A DNA stretch of 59,005 nt from CAYOOT01 sp964405665 (GTDB taxonomy: Bacteria; Bdellovibrionota_C; UBA2361; SZUA-149; CAZDWZ01): positions 1-59,005 of the forward strand of contig CAYOOT010000009.1 in assembly GCA_964405665.1 (NCBI GenBank), read 5' to 3'. The translations under genes were made by a program, and so were the position numbers. The notes under the pieces are model-generated. The model made no database searches and was not told where the DNA came from. It was given only the letters and a program-made list of their open reading frames with translations. Shown here in pieces: positions 1 through 8,765 of this stretch. The stretch's first letter is position 1. Each line of letters begins with the position of its first letter.

Positions 1-66
1 ATACCGACCAAGACAGAGGCTGAGATGAAGGCTGAGGCGGAGACTGAGAACAGAGAAATTTGTAGC
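1..66. repeat. Partial copy of GAGATGAAGGCTGAG palindromic repeat
   Basis: This stretch shares GAGATGAAGGCTGAG and ACAGAGAAATTTGTA with the right arm of the long palindrome at 46237-46353, and also CCAAGAC near its left side. It lies just downstream of the gltD stop and is probably cut by the window edge, so only one arm is visible. Seeing the same sequence at two distant intergenic sites is the evidence for a dispersed repeat. Confidence 0.7.
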
Positions 67-113
67 CCATAATACTATAGATAAATTTCATCAAAGGGGT
101 AAAACTGGTTCTA

Positions 114-1601
114 CTACAAATCCCCTTCCCCCTTAGCTGGCAGTTTACTTTTACCGCTTAGAAAAATATCCACTTCCCGAGCAGTTTCCCGACCTTCGCT
201 AATTGCCCAAACTACTAAGGACTGACCACGCCGCGCATCCCCACAAGAAAAAATTCCTGGAGTACTTGTCATATAACGATGATCAGTTTGGATGGTTTTT
301 TTCTCATTTAATTGAATATTTCCTTTTTCAATCAAGCATTCTTCCTCCACCCCAGAAAAACCGGAGGCAATTAAAACCAGATCTGCCTTCCAAAACTTTT
401 CGCTATCAATTTTCTTCTCCATTTCTCTGCTGCCGTCAGGAAAATATTTCCATTTAATATCTACAGTATTTAATCCAATAACTTTTCCCTCTTTGCCTAC
501 AAAATCTGCAGTGGATAAACCCCACTGTCGGTCACATCCTTCTTTATGAGAACTGCTTGTTCTTAATACCATTGGCCAATATGGCCAATTATCACTTTCT
601 GCCTTGTTGTCAGAAGGCATCGTTTTCCATTCAAATTGCGTTACGCTTTTAGCCCCTTGGCGATTAGCTGTTCCGATGCAGTCCGAGCCGGAATCCCCTC
701 CGCCGATTACTATTACATCTTTGTTTGTCGCCAATAATTCTTTATTTTTTTCTCCGAACCACCAATGTTTATCCGAGCACCAACTTTTACTTTCGGCCAC
801 TCTGCTATTTTGTTGAGCGAGAAATTCCATCGCAAAATGTATTCCCTGCAGCTCTCTTCCAGGAATTTTCAAATCTCGGGCTTGGTAGGCTCCGATTGCC
901 AGAACAACGGCGGCTGATTTCTTCTGTAATTCTTCAAGAGAGAGATCTTTTCCCACATTTACTTCGGTAAAAAATTTAATTCCTTCTTCTTTTAAAACAT
1001 TGATCCGATAATCCAAAACAGTTCGATCCAGTTTGAAATCCGGAATTCCATATCTTAACATTCCGCCGATTTTATCAGTGCGTTCATAAACGCTCACTTC
1101 ATAACCAACGCTATTTAATTGTTGAGCACAGGCTAAACCCGCTGGCCCTGAACCGACAATCGCTATCTGCAGATCGTTTCTGAACAAAGGTTTTTTAGCT
1201 TTAATCCAATTTTCATTAAAAGCGCGATCGGCAATGGATTGTTCGATATTTTTAATTGTTACTGCTGAATCATTAATCGCCAGTACACAAGATTTTTCGC
1301 AAGGTGCCGGACAAATCCTGCCGGTAATTTCAGGAAAATTATTTGTTTCTTGCAATTTTTCGAAAGCTTGATACCAGTTATCCAAATAAACATTGTTGTT
1401 CCATTCGGGAATATAATTACCCAAAGGACAAGCCGAGTGGCAAAAAGGTATTCCACAATCCATGCATCTGGCCCCTTGTTCTCTTAATTTGGCAGGAGGA
1501 AGTTGGACTAAAAATTCTTTAAAATGTTTTATTCTTTCTTCCGGCGGATATTCAAAGGGATCTGTTCTTTCGAATTCTTTAAATCCTGTAATCTTACCCA
1601 T
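114..1601 (-). CDS. gltD: Glutamate synthase (NADPH) small subunit
   Basis: This is the electron-input subunit of GOGAT. It oxidises NADPH through FAD and passes electrons over iron-sulfur clusters to GltB, which converts glutamine plus 2-oxoglutarate to two glutamates in the cytoplasm. The 495 residues match the family length. The N-terminal cluster cysteines are C46, C49, C54 and C58 (CMDCGIPFCHSAC), with a second group at C97, C101 and C105. The FAD Rossmann motif GSGPAG is at 150-155, and a second dinucleotide motif (VIVIGGGDSGSDC) lies near residue 297 for NADPH. The ATG start lies 5 nt after the gltB stop, so the two genes are co-transcribed as gltB-gltD. Identification is firm. Confidence 0.96.
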   Translation of the reverse strand: MGKITGFKEFERTDPFEYPPEERIKHFKEFLVQLPPAKLREQGARCMDCGIPFCHSACPLGNYIPEWNNNVYLDNWYQAFEKLQETNNFPEITGRICPAPCEKSCVLAINDSAVTIKNIEQSIADRAFNENWIKAKKPLFRNDLQIAIVGSGPAGLACAQQLNSVGYEVSVYERTDKIGGMLRYGIPDFKLDRTVLDYRINVLKEEGIKFFTEVNVGKDLSLEELQKKSAAVVLAIGAYQARDLKIPGRELQGIHFAMEFLAQQNSRVAESKSWCSDKHWWFGEKNKELLATNKDVIVIGGGDSGSDCIGTANRQGAKSVTQFEWKTMPSDNKAESDNWPYWPMVLRTSSSHKEGCDRQWGLSTADFVGKEGKVIGLNTVDIKWKYFPDGSREMEKKIDSEKFWKADLVLIASGFSGVEEECLIEKGNIQLNEKKTIQTDHRYMTSTPGIFSCGDARRGQSLVVWAISEGRETAREVDIFLSGKSKLPAKGEGDL

Positions 1602-1606
1602 TCTTC

Positions 1607-4600
1607 TTATGCTCGCTGTTCAATTGATGATTCTTCTTTAAAATGTAATTTTTGAATTGCCCTTTTATATTCATAAGGAACTACTGAATAAAAATGTTTT
1701 ATTGCTATTTCCCAATTGGCCAATAATTTCTGGGCTAAAGTGCTTCCGGTGTAAATTAAATGAGTTTTTAACATCTCTTTTAGATATTCAATGTCTGGTG
1801 CGTCGGAAATAGCGCTGACTTCCAAAGAATCACTCTGTAATTTATAGACCATGGAATTATTTAAAGGATGATAGAGCAAGGCTTGTCCTCCACTCATTCC
1901 GGCAGCAAAATTCCTTCCAGTAGATCCTAGAATAATCACTTTTCCGCCAGTCATATATTCACAACCGTGATCGCCTATTCCTTCAACTACAACTTCGGCA
2001 CCACTGTTTCTTACACAAAATCTTTCTCCGGCAGTTCCTCTGATAAAACCTCGTCCGGAAGTAGCTCCATAGAAAGCGACATTGCCAATTATGACATTTT
2101 CTTCTGCTTTAAAGCTGGCTTTTTTTGAAGGATAAATAATTAGCTTTCCACCAGACAAACCTTTGCCAAAATAATCATTGGCATCCCCTTCTACTTCCAT
2201 TGTCATTCCCGAAGGAATAAAAGCGGCAAAACTTTGTCCCGCCGAACCATGGAATTTAAAGTGAATACTATCTTCCGCTAGCCCTGCTGCACCATAAGTT
2301 TGAGAAATTTTTGCTCCAAGAATTGCTCCTGCAGTGCGATCGGTATTTTTTATTTTTAATTCTTCAAATACTTTCTTTCCTTCTTCTAAAGCCGGTCTTG
2401 CCAGTCCCAGAAGTACTTGATTATCCAAAGTATTTTCTAAGTGATGAATTTGCTTAATTTTATTTTTTGCAGAAAATTCCGTAGTCGGATGTTGATATAA
2501 GATACGGCTAAAATCCAAACCGCTGGCTTTCCAATGAGCCAGTGCCGGGCGGTAGTCCACTTTATCTACTCTTCCGCACATCTCTGCCAGGCTTCTAAAT
2601 CCCAAGAGTGCCATAATTTGTCTTACTTCTTCCGCGACAAAAAACATGAAGTCAATTACATGTTCCGGTTTACCGACAAACTTTTTTCTAAGTTCCGGGT
2701 CTTGCGTGGCGATTCCTACGGGACAAGTGTTTAAGTGGCATTTCCTCATCATCACACAGCCTGAAGCAATTAAGGGGGCAGTGGAAAATCCGAATTCTTC
2801 GGCTCCGAGCAGAGAAGCAATAGCAACGTCTCGACCTGTTTTTAATTGTCCATCAGTTTCCAGAATTACTCGATCTCGCAAATTATTCATTACCAAAACT
2901 TGATGGGCCTCGCTTAAACCAAGTTCCCACGGAAGTCCGGCATATTTTAATGAAGATAAAGGGGAAGCGCCCGTTCCGCCATCTGATCCACTGATTAAAA
3001 TTACATCAGCTTTTGCTTTGGCCACACCTGCCGCTATTGTTCCCACACCCACTTCTGAAACTAATTTTACACTTATTCGGGCATTGGGACTGGCGTTTTT
3101 TAAATCAAAAATTAATTGGGATAAATCTTCAATGGAATAAATGTCGTGATGCGGGGGAGGAGAAATTAAACCTACTCCCGGAGTAGAGTGTCTTACGGTA
3201 GCAATCCAACTATCAATTTTATGTCCTGGCAATTGACCACCTTCTCCGGGTTTTGCGCCTTGAGCGATTTTTATTTGAATTTCATGGGCATTGACTAAAT
3301 AATGCGAGGTTACTCCAAATCTTCCTGAGGCGACTTGCTTAATCCCACTGCTTAAAGAATCTCCTTTTTTAAAATTTTCTTGGAGCCAAGGAGAAAGTTT
3401 CATTAAATTATCATGCTCTATGCCTTGCTCCTGATATCTTCTTTGATCTTCTCCTCCTTCGCCGGAATTGCTTTTGCCGCCGATTCTATTCATGGCAATA
3501 GCAAGATTGGCATGTGCTTCAAAAGAAATTGATCCAAAAGACATCGCCCCTGTTTTAAATCTTTTAACAATTTCCTTGGCGGGTTCCACTTCCTTTAAAT
3601 CAACACTTTGTCCGTTTGCCCGGAACTCAAAAAGTCCGCGCAAGGTATATAGTTTTTTATCTTGATCGTTAATTAATTGAGAGTACTCTTGATAGGTTTT
3701 AGGATCTTTAGTGCGAACTGCATGTTGGAGTTTGGCTATAGTTTGAGGATTATTCAAATGCCTTTCTCCATTTCTTCTCCAAAAATAATGTCCGGAAACA
3801 TCAAGTTCAAGAACATTGGAAAAAGCAGCTTGCATTCTTTTTGAGGTTTCTGCAGCAATGCCGTTTAAATCAATCCCGGCAATTCGAGAAATTGTTCCCG
3901 GAAAGTATTTTTCTGTCAGCGAGTCATTTAGTCCGATGATTTCAAAAAGTTGCGAACCAATATAACTTTGAACAGTGGAAATGCCCATTTTGGACATTAC
4001 TTTAATCACTCCTTTGACTAATGCTTTAAGGTAATTTTCTGTGGCAACAGCAGGAGAAATATTTTTTGTATTATTCTCTGAAGCAGAATAAATTCTTACT
4101 ACTTCCAAAGCGAGATAAGGACAAACTGCGGCAGCTCCATAGGCAAGTAAAGCGGCAACATGATGTACTTCTCTGGCCTCGGCGGTATCCACAACCAAAG
4201 AGCATGAACCCTTTAAGCCTTTTTTAGTTAAATGTTGCCAGGCCGTGGAACAGGCTAATAATGCCGGGATTGGAGCAAAAGTCTGATCTGCTTGGCGATC
4301 ACTGAGAATAATAATAGAAGTTCCATTTTTAACTGCTTCTTCAGAATTTTTGCAAAGCCGTTCTAAGGCAGTAGCAAGATCTTCTTCTATTAGATTAAAC
4401 ACCAGATCAAGTTCGGTAGTTTGAAAATCTTTTGAATTGAGGTTTTTCAATATATCAAGGTCAGCATTACTAATAACGGGATAATCCAATCTGATCTTTT
4501 TAGTCTGTTCTTTTGATTCTTCAAAAAGATTGATTTGTTTACCCAGCAAAGAATAACTGGAAGTTACTATTTCTTCGCGAATGGCATCTAAAGGAGGATT

Positions 4601-6190
4601 GGTAACTTGGGCAAAAAGTTGCTTAAAATAATCATATAATAAAACATGTTTATCGCTTAATACGGCCAGAGGAATGTCTGAGCCCATTGAACCGACAGGT
4701 TCTTCGGCATTTAGCGCCATTGGAACTAAGAGGTATTGAATATCGTCCTGACAATAGCCGAATATTTTTAGAAGGGTATTTAATTCCAAAACAGGTTTGA
4801 AAAAAGTATTTTTCGATTTTACCTGTTCTTTCTCAATAGATTTAAGAGGAATTAAATTTTCGTCCAACCACGATTCGTAATCATTTTTTTCCGATAATTG
4901 TTGTTTAATTTCTTGATCGGGAATAATCCTTCCTTCTCTGGTATCAATGAGCAGCATTTTTCCAGGTTCAATTCTAGCTCGATATAAAATATTTTCTGCT
5001 TCAATTTCCGTTGCTCCGCTTTCCGAAGCAAGAATTAATTGACCATCTTTGGTTACGGTGTATCTGGCCGGACGAAAGCCATTGCGATCTAAAGTGGCGG
5101 CAACGATATCACCATCAGTAAAAGCGATTAATGCCGGTCCATCCCAGGCTTCCATCAAACAAGAATGATATTCATAATAGGATCGGCGCCGAGAATTCAT
5201 TTCATAATTTTTTTCCCAAGCCTCGGGAACCATCATGCTAATTACTTGCGCTAAACTTCTTCCACCATGGTGTAAAAGCTCGAGCACTTTGTCGAAAGTT
5301 GCCGAATCACTTAAGCCATTTAAATTTAAAGGCAAAATTTTCTTTAGATCCTTAGCGTATAATTCAGATTTCAATAATGATTCTTTGGCTCGCAGTGAAT
5401 TAACATTAGCTTTTAAAGTATTAATTTCTCCGTTATGACAAATGAAACGAAAAGGATGGGCCAATTTCCAGGAAGGAAAAGTATTGGTGCTATAGCGTTG
5501 ATGAACTAAGGCTAAAGCTGTTTCGAAATTTTTATCAGCTAAGTCCAAATAGTATTTAGAAATTTGTGGCGCTAAGAGTAGTCCTTTATAGACAATGGTT
5601 TTTGAAGAAAGGGATAAGATATAAAAGTCTTTTAATTCAGGAAATTTCTTTGCCACTTCCGCTTCAATTAGCGATCTGATGATATACAGTTTTCTTTCAA
5701 AATCAGCTTGAGTTTTTAGATAATTATTTCTTGCAATAAAAATTTGTTCTATCGTCGGCTCAGTTTCTTTGGAAATATCACAAAGAATACCGCTATCCAC
5801 TGGCACATTTCTAAATCCAATCAATATCTGAGCTTCTTTGGAAATTACAATGCTGATGATTTTTTTGATTTCTGCAATTAAATTATCATCCTTAGGAAGA
5901 AAGACCAGACCACAGCCATAATAAGTTGGAGCAGGTAAAGTGATGTTCTTTCTTTTAAATTCTTTTCTTAAATATAAGTCAGGAATTTGCAAAAGTATGC
6001 CTGCTCCATCTCCCGGCATTCCCACTCCACAACTTCCTCCCCGATGTTCTAAGTTGCTCAATAATTCCAAAGCTTGGTTAACAACGCGGTGTTCAGCTTT
6101 ACCGGAAATATTAACAATAAAACCCACACCGCAAGCATCGCTTTCTGTCTCCGGAACGTACATGCTGCGAGTAGATTTTTGAGTAGACAA
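1607..6190 (-). CDS. gltB: Glutamate synthase (NADPH) large subunit
   Basis: This is the catalytic GOGAT subunit: glutamine amidotransferase, ammonia channel, FMN/3Fe-4S synthase domain and C-terminal beta-helix. Visible in order are the N-terminal nucleophile Cys in DACGVGF (exposed after propeptide removal), the central domain, the FMN-site region with GGTGASPLSS, the 3Fe-4S cysteines in CVMMRKCHLNTCPVG near residue 1140, and the glycine-rich C-terminal GXGXG repeats. I place the start at TTG 6190 because AAGGAG at 6200-6205 precedes it by 9 nt. The frame stays open upstream to another TTG at 6226, which has no ribosome site. The start at 6190 leaves a propeptide of about 19 residues. First gene of the gltBD operon. 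Confidence 0.96.
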   Translation of the reverse strand: MSTQKSTRSMYVPETESDACGVGFIVNISGKAEHRVVNQALELLSNLEHRGGSCGVGMPGDGAGILLQIPDLYLRKEFKRKNITLPAPTYYGCGLVFLPKDDNLIAEIKKIISIVISKEAQILIGFRNVPVDSGILCDISKETEPTIEQIFIARNNYLKTQADFERKLYIIRSLIEAEVAKKFPELKDFYILSLSSKTIVYKGLLLAPQISKYYLDLADKNFETALALVHQRYSTNTFPSWKLAHPFRFICHNGEINTLKANVNSLRAKESLLKSELYAKDLKKILPLNLNGLSDSATFDKVLELLHHGGRSLAQVISMMVPEAWEKNYEMNSRRRSYYEYHSCLMEAWDGPALIAFTDGDIVAATLDRNGFRPARYTVTKDGQLILASESGATEIEAENILYRARIEPGKMLLIDTREGRIIPDQEIKQQLSEKNDYESWLDENLIPLKSIEKEQVKSKNTFFKPVLELNTLLKIFGYCQDDIQYLLVPMALNAEEPVGSMGSDIPLAVLSDKHVLLYDYFKQLFAQVTNPPLDAIREEIVTSSYSLLGKQINLFEESKEQTKKIRLDYPVISNADLDILKNLNSKDFQTTELDLVFNLIEEDLATALERLCKNSEEAVKNGTSIIILSDRQADQTFAPIPALLACSTAWQHLTKKGLKGSCSLVVDTAEAREVHHVAALLAYGAAAVCPYLALEVVRIYSASENNTKNISPAVATENYLKALVKGVIKVMSKMGISTVQSYIGSQLFEIIGLNDSLTEKYFPGTISRIAGIDLNGIAAETSKRMQAAFSNVLELDVSGHYFWRRNGERHLNNPQTIAKLQHAVRTKDPKTYQEYSQLINDQDKKLYTLRGLFEFRANGQSVDLKEVEPAKEIVKRFKTGAMSFGSISFEAHANLAIAMNRIGGKSNSGEGGEDQRRYQEQGIEHDNLMKLSPWLQENFKKGDSLSSGIKQVASGRFGVTSHYLVNAHEIQIKIAQGAKPGEGGQLPGHKIDSWIATVRHSTPGVGLISPPPHHDIYSIEDLSQLIFDLKNASPNARISVKLVSEVGVGTIAAGVAKAKADVILISGSDGGTGASPLSSLKYAGLPWELGLSEAHQVLVMNNLRDRVILETDGQLKTGRDVAIASLLGAEEFGFSTAPLIASGCVMMRKCHLNTCPVGIATQDPELRKKFVGKPEHVIDFMFFVAEEVRQIMALLGFRSLAEMCGRVDKVDYRPALAHWKASGLDFSRILYQHPTTEFSAKNKIKQIHHLENTLDNQVLLGLARPALEEGKKVFEELKIKNTDRTAGAILGAKISQTYGAAGLAEDSIHFKFHGSAGQSFAAFIPSGMTMEVEGDANDYFGKGLSGGKLIIYPSKKASFKAEENVIIGNVAFYGATSGRGFIRGTAGERFCVRNSGAEVVVEGIGDHGCEYMTGGKVIILGSTGRNFAAGMSGGQALLYHPLNNSMVYKLQSDSLEVSAISDAPDIEYLKEMLKTHLIYTGSTLAQKLLANWEIAIKHFYSVVPYEYKRAIQKLHFKEESSIEQRA

Positions 6191-6378
6191 TTCCCTTAGC
6201 TCCTTATGAACTTTATTAAAAAACAAAAATTAGAGATTATAAATTAGGCGCTTGGTTTAAGTCTCGATATTGATTTTCTGATCGACAATTGACTTAAGCA
6301 AATTTTAAAATTGAGAGTATTAAATAATTTGATTGCTGAGTAAGAATAGATATTTATACCATTGCTCATAACTATTAA

Positions 6379-6406
6379 TAGTTAGCATAGTTTTTTCTTA
6401 TGTCAA
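6379..6406 (-). promoter_or_regulatory. Candidate sigma-70-type promoter for gltBD
   Basis: On the minus strand, TTGACA (6406-6401) is followed after 16 nt by TAACTA (6384-6379). The -35 box is a perfect consensus and the -10 box matches at half its positions. It points towards gltB. This is read from the sequence only. Confidence 0.4.
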
Positions 6407-6474
6407 TAAAATAATCAATTGGTAATTTCAATCCTAAGATAGGCTAAGTAAATACTATTGAATTAAGCAAGTAT

Positions 6475-6502
6475 TTGCTAAGGATTTAATTTGTGGTATA
6501 GA
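6475..6502 (+). promoter_or_regulatory. Candidate sigma-70-type promoter for efp
   Basis: TTGCTA (6475-6480) and TATAGA (6497-6502) are separated by 16 nt, and the pair lies 35 nt upstream of the efp ATG. The predicted leader is short, about 25-30 nt. Confidence 0.5.
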
Positions 6503-6536
6503 GGTTTTCCTAAATAAATTCAATGATTGGAAAACA

Positions 6537-7094
6537 ATGAAAGCTTCAGATATCAGTAAAGGTAAGATAATTATTTTCAAGGATGCTCCACATACAGTAA
6601 TGGATTATCAGCACAGAACTCCGGGAAATAAGCGAGGATTTGTGCAGGTTAAGATGAGAAACCTTTTAACAGGAATTCAGACGGAGTTTAAATTTAGCTC
6701 TGATGATTCTATAGATTTAGCGGATGTCAGTAATTTTGATGCTACTTATTTGTATCATGATGATCTGGGATTTCATTTTATGAATACAGAAAATTATGAA
6801 CAGATTTCTTTAGCCAAAGAGGTACTGAAAGATAGTGTTTATTATCTCCGCGAGAACATGACTGTTCAAGTAAATACTTTTAATGATTTACCGATTTCAA
6901 TTAATCTTCCTAAAACTGTAGTGCTTACTATTGTTGATACTCAACCAGATTTAAAAGGCGCTACAGCCAATAACTCTCCAAAGCCCGCTCTGACAGATAC
7001 GGGTTTAACTTTAAATGTGCCGGCATTTTTAAAAATCGGAGATCGGATTACAGTGGATACCCATGAAGGGGCATATCTAAGTCGAGCAGAATAA
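6537..7094 (+). CDS. efp: Translation elongation factor P
   Basis: EF-P enters the ribosome between the P and E sites and relieves stalling at polyproline stretches. The 185 residues fit the family: KOW-like domain 1 (about 1-62), the OB domain (about 65-127) and the C-terminal OB domain ending in GDRITVDTHEGAYLSR. In the tip loop of domain 1 the residues after PG are N31-K32-R33, so the position that carries the modified lysine K34 in E. coli EF-P appears to be Asn, with Lys one position later. No EpmA, EpmB or EarP modification gene is in this window. Co-transcribed with the hydrolase-like gene that begins 6 nt downstream. Confidence 0.95.
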   Translation: MKASDISKGKIIIFKDAPHTVMDYQHRTPGNKRGFVQVKMRNLLTGIQTEFKFSSDDSIDLADVSNFDATYLYHDDLGFHFMNTENYEQISLAKEVLKDSVYYLRENMTVQVNTFNDLPISINLPKTVVLTIVDTQPDLKGATANNSPKPALTDTGLTLNVPAFLKIGDRITVDTHEGAYLSRAE

Positions 7095-7100
7095 GTATCA

Positions 7101-7802
7101 ATGAATAATAATACTGTTTTAAGAAATGAGGATCGTCAGGACAATTTGGATAATCTTCTATTCTCTAAATTAGAAAGCCCAGAAAAGGTTTCAACATCTT
7201 TTCTTGCTCTGTTTGATCAAGAGCTTTCAACAGAACAGCTGAAAAACCAACTGGGAATATTTAATAAAGAATATAATATTTTTGCCTTATACAGGACTTC
7301 TGAAATTAGAAGTGTTGCTGAGATTCTAGAAAAAATAGAACAATCTAATATCAAAAAAATAACTTTGTTTGTTACTGGGGAATCTTTTTCTAAGGCGGTT
7401 GAACTGATTCTCTTAGCACCGACCTTATTTCGCCGAGCGATTTTCGTTGATCCTATTTATAATAAAAAAATGAATTTCAAAAATAAGCTAATTAATTTAA
7501 TAGAAAAAATCGTTCCCTTTGGTCTTCCCTTTTATCTTCCGAGGAAGGAAGCAGTTTTGCTCAATAACTTAATCAGACTTCGTTGTCCCACATTGTTTTT
7601 AAATTCCCCGAACAAAGAAGAAAATTTGAAAAAATATCTGCTCAAAGTCCCCAATGGAAAAACATTTAAGCTGAAATTTCCCTTCTATACTGAAACAGGA
7701 AGTATCAATCTGGAAGCTTTAAAAATAATCATGGATTTTCTGGAACAGCCGGTTAAGCGATCTCAGAAGCCGGAAAAAGTGAAAATTGATTCCCCTGTTT
7801 AA
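7101..7802 (+). CDS. Hypothetical protein, degenerate alpha/beta-hydrolase-like
   Basis: A 233-residue cytoplasmic protein with no signal peptide or membrane segment. The middle resembles the alpha/beta-hydrolase core: a hydrophobic strand, then GESFS (near residues 93-97) where a nucleophile elbow GxSxG would be, then a helix and the strand RRAIFVDP. The last elbow glycine is replaced by serine and no clear catalytic His is visible. A late strand with CPTLFLNSP fits the strand before the acid residue. It follows efp by 6 nt and is probably translated from the same mRNA. The fold assignment is inference and the function is unknown. Confidence 0.6.
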   Translation: MNNNTVLRNEDRQDNLDNLLFSKLESPEKVSTSFLALFDQELSTEQLKNQLGIFNKEYNIFALYRTSEIRSVAEILEKIEQSNIKKITLFVTGESFSKAVELILLAPTLFRRAIFVDPIYNKKMNFKNKLINLIEKIVPFGLPFYLPRKEAVLLNNLIRLRCPTLFLNSPNKEENLKKYLLKVPNGKTFKLKFPFYTETGSINLEALKIIMDFLEQPVKRSQKPEKVKIDSPV

Positions 7803-7828
7803 ATAGCTCTATGGATAATTTATGGGAT

Positions 7829-8095
7829 TTAATTTTTAGCTATTCCGTAAAGAGTCCAAGTTAAAGCAGGAATTCCATCGTGAGGCTTTTCTTCTGTCAG
7901 TAATAATTCCCAACCCGCGGCCGGAGAAGATTGTCCACCATTACTGTATAATGTTAATTCTTCACCAGAAGTGCTGATTACTTTTTCGATTCCTTCTTGG
8001 CGATTATCCCAACTAAGTGGCCTTTTTCCCGGTTCATATCTTGATTTCGTAACTTTGCTAATTTTAATTCTTCGAGGCAATTTATTTGTCGACAT
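7829..8095 (-). CDS. Small hypothetical protein downstream of the IHF/HU gene
   Basis: An 88-residue basic-to-neutral protein with no recognised domain. The N-terminus is rich in Lys/Arg (KLPRRIKISKVTKSRYEPGK), followed by a Gly/Ser-rich middle and a Trp-containing end. The ATG lies 12 nt downstream of the ihfB-like stop, so it is probably the second gene of that operon. The position and basic N-terminus would allow a nucleic-acid-related role, but nothing proves it. Confidence 0.6.
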   Translation of the reverse strand: MSTNKLPRRIKISKVTKSRYEPGKRPLSWDNRQEGIEKVISTSGEELTLYSNGGQSSPAAGWELLLTEEKPHDGIPALTWTLYGIAKN

Positions 8096-8107
8096 AAGAT
8101 TTTGTTA

Positions 8108-8401
8108 CTACTCCCCAGTATCAACTCCGCCATTTAATCTTTCTCTTAGTTCTTTTCCTAATTTAAAGGCACTCATTTTTTTAGGAGCAACCCATTTTTG
8201 CTCTCCAGTTTTGGGATTACGTCCCATATAGCCTTCATATTCTTTTACCATGAAACTGCCAAAGCCTCGGATTTCAATTCTGTTTCCTGCGGCAAGATAG
8301 GCTTTCATTTTATCAAAAATCAAATTTACGATATCTTCAGCTTGTAAATGACCAAGCTCACTTTTTTGAGCAAGACGTTCGATTAATTCTGACTTATTCA
8401 T
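8108..8401 (-). CDS. ihfB: HU/IHF-family DNA-binding protein, IhfB-like
   Basis: A histone-like DNA-bending protein. The 97 residues start MNKSELIERLA and contain IEIRGFGSF near residues 42-50, followed by GRNPKTGE, the tip of the DNA-embracing beta-arm. These are hallmarks of the IHF beta branch rather than plain HU, although lineage-specific HU proteins can look similar. IHF bends DNA and is a usual partner of sigma-54 activators, one of which is encoded at 50.6-52.0 kb. The ATG is preceded by AGGTGA. The small gene at 7829-8095 follows closely. Confidence 0.88.
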   Translation of the reverse strand: MNKSELIERLAQKSELGHLQAEDIVNLIFDKMKAYLAAGNRIEIRGFGSFMVKEYEGYMGRNPKTGEQKWVAPKKMSAFKLGKELRERLNGGVDTGE

Positions 8402-8469
8402 TTATCACCTAGCAATAATTTTTTTTAAATACCTCAGCCCAATCTTCTTTACATCTTACCTAGTTCGTA

Positions 8470-8543
8470 TGCCCCCGATAGGAATCGAACCTACGACACC
8501 AGGTTTAGGAAACCTGTGCTCTATCCAACTGAGCTACAGGGGC
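8470..8543 (-). tRNA. tRNA-Arg (anticodon CCT)
   Basis: Read on the minus strand, this forms a complete cloverleaf: acceptor stem GCCCCTG paired with CGGGGGC (one T-G wobble), D-arm, anticodon stem CAGGT/ACCTG around TTCCTAA giving anticodon CCT (reads AGG), and a T-arm with GTTCGATTC. The discriminator base is A. The 3' CCA is not encoded and must be added after transcription. Confidence 0.95.
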
Positions 8544-8566
8544 AATCTTAGTGCTTAAGTTATAGT

Positions 8567-8585
8567 ATTTCCTTTAAAAGGAAAT
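8567..8585. repeat. Palindromic hairpin upstream of tRNA-Arg
   Basis: ATTTCCTTT-A-AAAGGAAAT is a perfect 9-bp inverted repeat. It is nested inside a weaker outer pair AGTGCTT/AAGCACT. The rest of the roughly 220-nt gap between the tRNA and the M23 lipoprotein gene shows no coding frame that I trust. It could be a terminator or processing structure. Confidence 0.45.
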
Positions 8586-8765
8586 TACCATTATTGCAAG
8601 CACTTAGATAGCTTTCTCTTAAAACCATCTCACACTTTATAGATTCATGTCAGCGAAAAAATCTTCAAAATTTTATTTAATTACATAAAGTTAGCTCTTT
8701 AAAAGATGATTAAAGAAGTAGAAATAATCTCTAAAAGCTGCTTTGATTGTGGCTAACCATTCAAT

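Larger units (their letters stand above)
6227..6536. other. Divergent control region between gltB and efp
   Basis: This 310-nt AT-rich stretch separates two divergent operons. I see one promoter candidate on each strand (listed separately) and no convincing small gene, tRNA or riboswitch. The predicted gltB leader is about 180 nt long when counted to the TTG at 6190. Confidence 0.6.
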
